Shown here piece by piece: positions 1 through 9,265 of a stretch of 18,674 nt of DNA (positions are counted from its first letter, which is position 1; every line of letters begins with the position of its first letter). Made by a program: the position numbers and the translations under genes. The DNA is from Saksenaea vasiformis B4078 (Eukaryota > Mucoromycota > Mucoromycetes > Mucorales > Saksenaeaceae), in assembly GCA_000697055.1 (NCBI GenBank), contig JNDT01001742.1, forward strand, positions 1 through 18,674, in the 5' to 3' direction. The notes under the pieces were generated by a model. The model was not told where the DNA came from, searched no databases, and saw only the letters and a list, made by a program, of their open reading frames with translations.

Positions 1-543
1 CGGGAATACAGGCAGGAATAGAGTAGTACCGAGATAATCCGTTCACCAGAAGAAAAAAAAAGCAGGAGCCCCTCGAGACGTGTCGTCACTTTAAACTGTC
101 ATGTGTAACCGTAGATGTCAAAGTAGAGCATGAACGCTGTAGGAACTCCGCGTTAAGACGGAAGTACGAGTAAAGGGCACTATTGATAATAGGGATAGTT
201 ACTGCGAATTGTATAGGACAATGGGGCCATCTGTAGGGACTCGTCTAGAACTAGAAGAGGTAACTGCCCTCATCCAAAATATTTTTACAGTTGGTTGAAT
301 ATGAAACGAGCTTATTGGATCTTTGTTGAAAACGCAGCAAGTGCGATTTGTCCTATCATGCAACTTCACTTTGGTTCGGAACATCAGCATTATTGCGTGT
401 ACACTAAACTTATTTCTTGCTGTAGGATTATGACGGTTACGACTAAATTGACCCAAAAGTATGATAGTAAATACTTTATCAGTTTGTCGATATTATTGCA
501 TATCCTTCTTTCAGTTGGTTTGTTCATTTTCAGAGCTTGCTTG

Positions 544-568
544 TTTTGGGGGACCTGTGCCCCCAAAA
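544..568. repeat. Perfect 9-bp inverted repeat (hairpin)
   Basis: TTTTGGGGG at 544-552 pairs perfectly with CCCCCAAAA at 560-568 around the 7-nt loop ACCTGTG. It lies in non-coding DNA about 1 kb upstream of the chitin synthase. No second copy was seen in the window. It could be an end of a small non-autonomous element, but no partner end or target-site duplication was found, so only the inverted repeat itself is claimed. Confidence 0.75.
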
Positions 569-1033
569 ATGGTTGCCTACAATTCTTCGGACTTACTGTG
601 TCTTGTAAACCATGCGAAGTCCCCCCTCTTGCCTTAGAAGTTACTTCAGTCCAGTGGAAATACCATTAAAAAAATTCTTTGCCACAATAAGGATGTGAAC
701 TCGAGTGGCAATAGACGTTAAGAATTTCATTACTATCTGGACTTTTCGGTGCATCCTGATCGATGTTGCAAGGAACCTAAGATTTTCTCGAGATAATGAT
801 ATTGCCCGTGTCACCGCTATGAAAGCATTTTTTTTACTCCGTTCTAATGTAAGCTGATACTCAATAGCGCGAAAAAGACCCGGACATTGAACATGAAGCG
901 TCCAGGGATCTTTTCATATGACAAAAATACAAATGTTTGGAAGGACAAGGGGAATTTTGTTTTGCAATACAAGTTGAATGTGTTTAAACATGATTAGTTT
1001 ATATAATAGCGTAGCTAAGCGGTGTGCTTCTTT

Positions 1034-1075
1034 GGGGGGCTTGATGTTTTAGGGGAGACGGGGGGGGAGAAAGGA
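1034..1075 (+). other. Guanine-run tract, possible G-quadruplex
   Basis: Runs of 6 G (1034-1039), 4 G (1052-1055) and 8 G (1060-1067) lie on the plus strand within about 35 bases. The 8-G run could supply two tracts, giving four G-tracts with loops of about 12, 4 and 2 nt. It lies about 190 bp upstream of the TATAAA at 1261. Whether it folds or regulates anything is unknown. Confidence 0.5.
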
Positions 1076-1260
1076 GGTTGGATTTAGATAATTAGGATCG
1101 ACTCGCAAAAAAGGAAGGTAACACAACCCACCGGAAGAGGAGTGCTCATGATTCCGCCAGGTGAATCCAGTGATTTGTAACAGTGGTAATGGCGGTAATG
1201 ATTATTATTATTGTTGTTGTTTTGTGTGCTAATTTATACATTATGCTTCATGGAGTGCCA

Positions 1261-1267
1261 TATAAAG
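1261..1267 (+). promoter_or_regulatory. Candidate TATA box of the chitin synthase gene
   Basis: TATAAAG lies 293 bp upstream of the ATG at 1554. If used, transcription would start near 1290-1300 and leave a leader of about 260 nt. That leader includes a pyrimidine-rich segment and a minimal ATG-TAA at 1404-1409. Assigned from motif and position only. Confidence 0.4.
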
Positions 1268-1553
1268 ATAAACAAGAAAGTGCTCACTTTATCCCTTGAT
1301 TAAATTATTCTATCGGCACCAGCTACCACTTGTTTGTGCGAGATCACACACAAACTCTCTTCCCATCTTTCAATATATATATTATTTTTGCGGATATTAT
1401 TTGATGTAAAGTTCCGCTTTTCTTTCTCCTCCTCCTTATCCCTCATTACCGCGCGTTGCCGACGTACGCGACAAAAAAATAGCTTTGTAGAGAGTTGTGA
1501 ACGTGATAGAGTGAGCGAAAAAGAGAAGAGACGCGAACAGTCTCACAGCCAAT

Positions 1554-4500
1554 ATGGGAAAACCAAAGAATAGTAACAAATACCAAAACTCTCCTGATCT
1601 CGCTCAAATTCAGGAACCCAATGAGGACACCATTACAACCATACTCAGATCGCGATTTGAAAATGACATTACTTATACACGTATTAACGACGCTTGTTTG
1701 ATTGCCTTGAATCCTTATAAGGACAATCTATCACCACATACTTCCTTGGACTATGTTGCAGAATACAAAGACACATCGTCAGGGAAAAGGCTAGCCCCTC
1801 ATATCTTTCAGCTGACAAACCAAGCGTACCTACATATGCGACGTACTGGAATTGACCAGTCCATTATCCTTTGGTAAGAACCCATTTTCATGCCTTGAGG
1901 ATACAAATCTAAAATTATTGTTATTTTCTCACAAGTGGTGAGACGAACAGCGGCAAAACGTATACGTACATGTTGATTCTCCAGCACCTCGTTTCACTGA
2001 GTAGTTACAAAAAAGAATCAAAACTGCAGAACCAGATAATTCATGCACAAAACGTCCTCGAAGCGTTTGGTCACGCTAAACTGTCCACCAACGCAAACGC
2101 CTCCCGTTATGGAAAATTTATGGAGTTGCAATTTAACGAGCGCGGTCGAATGGTTGGAGCAAAGACGCTGAATTACCTGCTTGAAAGACAAAGAGTGGCA
2201 AGGCCACATGGGGAACAAAACTTCCATGTGTTTTACTACTTGTTAGCTGGCGCATCACCTGAAGAGAGATCTATCTTGCGACTAGGAGATGTAACCAGCT
2301 ATGCGCGGTTAAACCGGTCTACACCGTCTACGGAACAGGAAGTCGAACAGTACGAAGCACTCAAGGCGTCTCTACGATTACTTGGCTTTGGCAAGAGAAT
2401 TCAAGCAAGAATTATGCAGCTACTTGCGTGCCTCTTGCACCTTGGGCATTTACAATTTGTAGACGATACCACACTGCAAGAAGCTGCGTATGTCAAGAAT
2501 GTTGACCTTCTCGAGTATATTGCAGACTGTCTCGGCGTCGACCCTCGCGCGCTTGAAAACGTTTTGACCTACAAGACACAAATCATAAAGAAAGACGTGA
2601 CAACGCTTATCCTGAACGCAAAGCAAGCTTCGGAACAACGCAATGACTTGATTGTTTCTCTCTATTCTCTGCTCTTCACTTGGATCGTCGAACACATCAA
2701 TACAAAAACCTGCAGCGATTCCATGCATAGTGTCATCTCCATTCTTGACATGCCTGGCCCGCATACATACTACGTACAGGCCTCGTTTGACCAGTTCTGT
2801 GTTAATTTTGCCAATGAGCGAGTGCAGAATTACGTTCAACGACAGCTATTCGAGATCAATCCCAATGAATATCGACAAGACGATGTTGCTGTACCAAAAG
2901 TCCAGTACATGAATAACACGCCCTGCCTCGAACTCATTGAAAGGCCAAAGCATGGTCTAATCGATCTCACAAACAGTTTCAGCAGCAGCAAGAAATTGGC
3001 TGGCCGTGCAACAGATGCCAACATGCTCGATTCATTTAGCAAATACAACGCAAACCATGCCTCATTAAGTCTCAAGTTAGCTGATACAGGTGCTCGTTTG
3101 TTTGTCATCAAGCATTACGGAGGGGAGATCACGTACAATCCAAATGGTTTTCTGGCAAACAACAGAGACATGCTCAGTACTGACTTTGTTTCACTGTTCC
3201 GTGGAGCAGCTGACATGCCCGAATCCTACAATGCATTTGTTGTCGGACTGTTTGCGGATAAAAATGTACGCACCGAGACACACCCCCAACATGCGGATGC
3301 AATCTTAAATGCCCAACAACCAAACAGACCTACACGACTACCATCAATGCGGCGGTCCAAATCCAAAAGACGCGGCGGTGCAAAGGAGGACGATAACCCT
3401 GCAGACAAAGAGGATCTCAAAGTCAACACAGCCCTGTCACAGTTGGAATTGTCTTTGTCCTACCTTTTCACCACGCTCGAGGAAACAATACCATGGTTTG
3501 TGTTTTGTTTGAAATCAAACCATGCTGGTGCACCCAATACGTTTGACTCCAAGTTGGTCAAAACCCAGGTAGAGATGTTTAACCTAGCTCCTATCGCCGA
3601 ACGCCTCAACGTTGACTACACAATCGCATTTGAACATAAAGACTTCGGGCAGCGCTATGCTCAAATCCTTGCTGCAGCCGGGGTAGAAACAGATCGATCA
3701 CCGAGGGCACAGGCCGAAGCAGCAGTAAATGCCTTTGGATGGCTTCCAAACCAGGCTGCTATTGGTAACAGCAGGGTAAGGGCATAAATAGAAACAACCA
3801 AACAAATCTGACAATCCGTGCAGGTATTTTTAAACGAGGAGGCTTGGCGACAATTGGAAGATCGACTGCGTGCGGCAGAAAAAGAAGAGCAACGACGACA
3901 AAAAGAGGAAAGGCAAACAGCAGCTGACGACGCAGGTGTTACCGTTCCTCACGAATACAGTGCAGACGGCCAATCCAACGCCTCCTATGGCTCTGGCGCC
4001 GACCTGCTGACTGCTGCTGCATCGGAGTACTCTGTTGGCGACCGACGGACCACAGCGATGGCCAATGCAGCAGCAGCAGGTTTACCTTTGCCTCGAGGGC
4101 CTGGTTTCACCAAGCCCATAAGCTCGGCGTACTCAGACGATCAACGTTCTTTCTACACAGAAGACGACTATCACCGCGATGCGTCGTATCATCTTTATAA
4201 TGAAAATGAATCTCAAGCAGGCTCAGACATGTATGGATCAAACGCCTCAGGCTATTTTGAGATGAAAAAAATGCCCGTCTTCGAAGCAGAGAAATTGCCA
4301 GCTGAAGAGGAAGAGAAGGAGAAACCTTCAAGAGCTCGAAAAAACTGGGTTGGCTTTGTATGGTTTATGACATGGTGGATTCCCAACCCATTCTTACTAT
4401 GGTGCGGTCGAATGAAACGTTCTGATATCCGCCTTGCTTGGCGAGAAAAACTGACCTTGTGTATGATTATCTTCCTCATGTCCGCTTTTGTTATTTGGTT

Positions 4501-7072
4501 CCTGGTCTTTTTTGGACGCCTCATCTGCCCTCATCAGGATGTCTTTTCAACATCCGAACTACAAGCGCACAAAGAAGAGACCAACGCTTACGTTGCAATT
4601 CGCGGAGAAGTGTTTGATCTGACCAAACTCGCACCCAAGCATTGGGCTTCTCAAGTCATTCCCCAGTCAGTCATCCTTTCTTACGGTGGTATGGATGCAA
4701 CTGATTTGTTTCCCGTACAGGTATCCGCGTTATGCGAAGGCACGACTGGTCAAGTATCGGAGTATGTCTCGGTGGACTTTCACATCAATCTGACAGATTC
4801 AAATGCGAAGTACCACGATTTCCGCGCATCGAGCAAAGATTATCGACCGGATTGGTTCTACGAGAAAATGATCTACATGCGTAAGGAATTCAAACTTGGC
4901 AACATGGGCTTTGATCGACGAGACATTGCACGTCAATCAACGATACCGGTCGACATGGGTGGTATCCGCACCCCTCGTAGCTGGGCCGTGCTTAATAATG
5001 ATGTGTACGATCTGACCTTCTATCTGATGGGTGGACGACATGTCACTGCACCCGAGGGCGAGGCACCTCCTGCGGATGTGACCACAGATTTCATGCTGGA
5101 CAGTATCGTCCAATTATTCCGCGAGAAAGCTGGTACGGACATCACATCGTACTGGAATGCGTTACCACTCGATCCCGTGATGCGTCAACGGCAAAAGGTT
5201 TGTCTGCGTAATCTCTTTTACGTGGGAACGGTAGATCAGCGCAATTCACCGCGGTGTATCTTCTCTGAATATCTCCTAATGATTGTCACCGTGTTTTTGT
5301 GCCTCGTGATTCTCTTTAAGTTCCTGGCTGCTCTACAGTTCGGTACGCATCGGGATCCTGAGCACTATGACAAATTCGTCATATGTCAAGTGCCTTGCTA
5401 TACAGAAGGTGAAGAGTCTCTCAAGAAAACCATTGACTCGGTAGCTACGCTCAAGTACGATGACAAACGAAAACTACTCTTCATCATATGTGACGGTATG
5501 ATCATCGGTGGTGGCAATGATCGGCCGACACCACGTATTGTACTGGATATTCTTGGTGTGGATACTACAGTGGATCCCGAGGCACTCTCCTTCCTATCTG
5601 TCGGTGAAGGTCAAAAACAGCACAACATGGGCAAGGTTTATAGCGGTCTTTATGAATGCCAAGGTCATGTTGTTCCTTACATTGTCGTGGTCAAGGTGGG
5701 AAAGCCAAGCGAGCGACAAAAACCTGGCAACCGAGGAAAGCGAGACTCACAGCTGATCCTCATGCGGTTCCTGAACAAGGTTCACTTCAACTCGCCGATG
5801 ACACCAATGGAACTGGAAGTGTATCATCAAATCAAAAACGTAATTGGTGTCAATCCCAGCTTTTATGAATTTGTACTTATGGTCGATGCTGACACAGAAG
5901 TGTTGCCAGATGGTATCAATCGCATGGTATCCTGTTTTGTACATGACAGCAAGATTATTGGCCTCTGCGGTGAGACCATGCTGTCAAACGAAAAAGATAC
6001 ATGGGTAACCATGATCCAAGTCTACGAGTATTTTATTTCCCATTACATGATCAAAGCCTTCGAGTCGCTCTTTGGCTCTGTTACTTGTTTACCTGGTTGT
6101 TTCTCGATGTATCGTATCCGATCGCCTTCCAAGAATCAGCCGCTCTTGGTATCTAACCAAGTCATTAGCGACTATCAGGTGAACAAGGTCGACACGCTCC
6201 ATCAGAAAAATCTACTTCATCTGGGTGAAGACCGTTACCTTACCACGCTGATTCTCAAACACTTTCCTACTCACAAGACCAAGTTTATCCCCGATGCCAA
6301 GTGTGCTACCAATGCACCGGATCAATGGAGTGTTTTACTGTCGCAGCGACGACGTTGGATTAACTCGACAATCCATAATCTGGGAGAGCTGGTCTTCTTG
6401 CCACAGCTATGTGGTTTCTGCTGTTTTTCGATGCGCTTTGTTGTGATGCTGGATCTTGTCAGTACGCTGGTACAACCTGCGATTGTTGGCTACCTGGTCT
6501 ATTTGATATACTCGCTTGCTACTTCCACAAGCAACGTCCCCCTCATGTCCATCATCACCATAGCGGGTGTCTACGGTTTGCAGGCAATTATTTTTATCGT
6601 CCACCGCAAATGGGAGCATATCATCTGGATGATTGTGTCGATCTTCGCTATTCCTGTCTTCTCTTTCTATATTCCAATTTATGCCTACTGGCATTTTGAT
6701 GATTTCTCATGGGGTAATACCCGCGTAGTCTTGGGCGAGAAAGGTCAAAAGAAGCTCGTTGCGGCGGACGAGGGTAAGTTCGATCCTGCCTCTATCCCCA
6801 CCATGACATGGGAGAAGTACGAAGAAGGACTGTACCTGGATGATTTCAACGAAGACTTATCCCAAGCATCGGGGTACAGTCGTGGCAGTTACAGGAGCCG
6901 ACCCCTACCATCAAATCGCCATTCATTTATTCCATCCGCTAATCAATCTTATATTGCACCTACGCATCAGTCCTCTTTCGGATCTAACACGCATCATCAT
7001 CTTCCTCATCCTCAATCTTACTATAACGGTGCTGTAACACATACACCATCTCCACTACAACGCTATGACTAA
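1554..7072 (+). CDS. Chitin synthase with N-terminal myosin-like motor domain (class V type)
   Basis: Membrane glycosyltransferase that polymerises UDP-GlcNAc into chitin at growing tips. Exons 1554-1873, 1936-3775 and 3824-7072 give 1802 aa; the first intron splits Cys107 and restores the P-loop GETNSGKT (108-115). The motor spans about residues 14-715, with a switch I-like NANASRYGK (159-167) and an altered switch II, DMPGPH (378-383). A charged coiled-coil stretch (about 725-755) and a Ser/Tyr/Ala-rich linker follow, then a membrane segment (929-954), a cytochrome b5-like domain (about 961-1028) and another membrane segment (1203-1226). The catalytic domain shows DAD (1408-1410), EDR (1522-1524) and QRRRW (1561-1565), then three membrane spans (about 1592-1675). 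The last 120 or so residues are Ser/His/Tyr/Pro-rich and lack the DEK_C domain known from Dikarya homologues. The first ATG fits because motor homology begins within about 20 residues. Function is confident; the class number is less so. Confidence 0.96.
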
Positions 7073-7143
7073 AACCCCCATCCCTTTTTCTCTACTTTCT
7101 TAACCAAGTAAAGCGAATGATCATGTTTTATACAATTTTATCT

Positions 7144-8721
7144 TTACAAATTAAACTTATCCGAAGCAATAGGCTCGTGGAGATATTGCTTCTTACCAGA
7201 GCCGTATTCACCTGCCACATTACCATGGCCATAAACTCTGTACTTGTAAATGACCAGACCCTCCAAACCAACAGGACCACGAGCATGCGTCTTGTTAGTA
7301 GATACCTAAGTAAAAGTAAAGAAGCATAAGCCCACCAATTCATGTTTCTATTGCCGTGACTTACGCCAACTTCGGCGCCAAAACCATAACGGAAACCGTC
7401 AGCAAAACGCGTGCTAGCGTTCCAGTAGCAACCAGCAGCATCGACACGGGTCATAAAGAGGTCAGCGGTAGTCTTGTTTTCAGTAACAATGGAATCGGTG
7501 TGCTTTGAACCATGCTCATTGATATGCTCGACAGCCTCGTTCACGTCCTTAACGACCTTGACAGCAATGATGTGGTCAAGGAACTCGGTACGATAGTCTT
7601 CAGGAGTCGAGGCAGAGATCTTGTCTGCAAAATTCTCCGGGACAGCGCCCTTCAACGCCGCGATCGCACGCTCGTCGCATCGAAGACTCACATCAGCATT
7701 AAGTAAAGCCAAAGCAACGGTGGCGAAATGGCCATTTTCGACCAACGCTTCATGTATCAACAATGTCTCTGCGGCGTTGCATGCGGCGGGATAATTTGTC
7801 TAGGTGAAGTAGTAGCACTGTCAACATCATCATCATCATCCATCAATCCACCTCCATCCTACCTTTGCGTCTACAGCAATTTTGGCTGCTTTGGTTATAT
7901 CTGCCTCCTTATCCAGATAAACGGAGCAAATACCGTCTGCATGACCAAGCACGGGAATTCTAAAGAAAGTTTAGATCATAAACATAAACGAGTACCTGTA
8001 TTGTACCTGGTGTTGTTTTGGATATATTTAACTAGACTGTTGCTGCCACGGGGAACAACCATATCAATGTATCGATCGAGGTCCAACAGGGCGCTGATAT
8101 CTTCTCGGGTCTCAACAATCTGAACTGCTTCTCTGGGAATCTGTGTGGAAGCAAGCGCGTCTTGGATGACCTTGGCCAAGACGGCGTTGGTGTGAGTTGC
8201 TTCTTTACCGCCCTTGAGGATGACAGCATTGCCAGATTTCAGAGCCAAGGAGGAAATGTTGACGACCACTTCAGGGCGGGCCTCGAAGATGGTTAACAAG
8301 ACACCGACAGGGACAGAGATACGGTAAAGTTCCAAATCGTGGTCCAGTTTTGTTGCTAATGTCACTTTTTTGGTAGGATCGGGCAAGGTGGTGATATCGC
8401 TCACACCAGACAAGATCGTGTCGAACTTATCCCCTTGGCAGATATCCAGGCGTTTGAACAGAGAGGCAGACAGTTTACCAGCCTTCACTTGCTCCTCTGC
8501 TGCCTATATTTCAAGAATAGCGTAAGCCATTGTCATCGAATGAAAGAAGAAGAGGAAACCTTTTTGTCTTGCTCATTTGCTGCGAAAATCTCGGCGCGAC
8601 GTTCGGAAAGGACTTGCTTAATACGTAATAAGGCTTCATTCTTTTGTTCATTAGTTACTGACTGCAGACTGACGGATGCAAGTCGTGCAGCACGAGCAAG
8701 TTGGACAATGGCTTCAGTCAT
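7144..8721 (-). CDS. PRO2: Gamma-glutamyl phosphate reductase (proline biosynthesis)
   Basis: Reduces L-glutamate 5-phosphate to glutamate-5-semialdehyde with NADPH, the second step of proline synthesis, normally in the cytosol. Exons in transcript order are 8560-8721, 8007-8503, 7863-7959, 7365-7799 and 7144-7305, giving 450 aa, close to the usual 430-460 aa of the family. The aldehyde-dehydrogenase-like fold is evident from [40 protein letters not shown] and the active-site segment [14 protein letters not shown], with the predicted catalytic Cys259 just after the third junction. The C-terminal [11 protein letters not shown] is also typical. Introns are 47-63 bp; the first uses a weak GTTTCC donor, chosen because it rejoins the frame, and the third contains a (CAT)5 run. 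The gene converges on the chitin synthase with 71 bp between stop codons. Identity is secure. Confidence 0.96.
7825..7839. repeat. (CAT)5 microsatellite inside PRO2 intron 3
   Basis: Five CAT units lie inside the 63-bp third intron of PRO2 (7800-7862). Read on the gene strand they are ATG triplets. The repeat sits between donor and acceptor and does not touch either consensus. Confidence 0.8.
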
Positions 8722-9265
8722 GGTGAAAAAGGAAAGATGAGAACGGGTGGAAAAAACAGACCGACAGGAGGAACGGGTGACTTTATCAATGAGGGACGGT
8801 CACATCAGTGCGCACAACTTATTCGCGCTACCACATCTCTATCGATTACCATTGCGTCATTGCAACGCCCTTGACTTCACGGGAAGCTGGTCAGTGCGAC
8901 CAAGGTTCCCGACCGTGGTGATGAGGTACCACAAAGTGCTTTGGATTATTATTTCTCATACGACGGTCTTTGTTCATCGTCGGATTCTGTCATTTCTCTC
9001 ATGCTCTATTCGTTGGTCGCTATGTAAACGGACCCATGAAAAAGTGGATGGTCCTGGACTCTCATGCAGTTCTACTTTTTTTTTTGGAAATGGGTGCGTG
9101 TGAGCAATTTGAAAGGAATCTAACCCGATATGGACGTCCAAAAGTGATCACAGAGCTCCGCATAGCAGATGCATCTTGAAATACCCTACTACTGAGGACG
9201 GCGAGACAGCCGTCCGCAAATATTGAATTCGGTACAGGAAAGTGCAGAATGGTACCCATTGGATT
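8722..9265. other. Intergenic: P450 3' flank and PRO2 promoter
   Basis: This 544-bp stretch separates the P450 stop from the PRO2 start, both on the minus strand. No coding frame with a recognisable product was found. It contains a 7-bp perfect hairpin (9196-9215), the palindrome GGACGTCC (about 9133-9140) and TTGCGTCAT at 8852-8860, a bZIP-like site about 135 bp before the PRO2 ATG. No clear TATA box for PRO2 was seen. Confidence 0.6.
9196..9215. repeat. Perfect 7-bp hairpin after the P450 stop
   Basis: GGACGGC at 9196-9202 pairs with GCCGTCC at 9209-9215 around a 6-nt loop. It lies about 50 bp downstream of the P450 stop codon on the minus strand, so it probably falls within the 3' untranslated region. 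No T-run terminator is expected in this organism and none is claimed. Confidence 0.65.

Larger units (their letters stand above)
1..1553. other. Geneless left flank and chitin synthase 5' region
   Basis: No frame here shows a recognisable protein, tRNA or transposase. The longest open frame (about 301-669, +) has no familiar motif. The stretch contains a perfect GC-rich hairpin near 544-568, a guanine-rich run near 1034-1075, a TATAAA at 1261-1266 and a pyrimidine-rich stretch around 1420-1450. The last roughly 290 bases probably form the promoter and leader of the chitin synthase starting at 1554. No end of a left-hand neighbour gene could be identified. Confidence 0.6.

Noticed and set aside
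301..669. Plus-strand open frame of about 120 codons as a gene.
   Set aside because: No recognisable motif, unusual Cys/Phe-rich composition, and it runs through the perfect hairpin at 544-568. Not supported.
1554..3823. Chitin synthase broken into three frames, suggesting frameshifts or a pseudogene.
   Set aside because: Both breaks have GT donors and AG acceptors, and splicing at 1873/1936 and 3775/3824 restores conserved motor sequence, including the P-loop, in frame.
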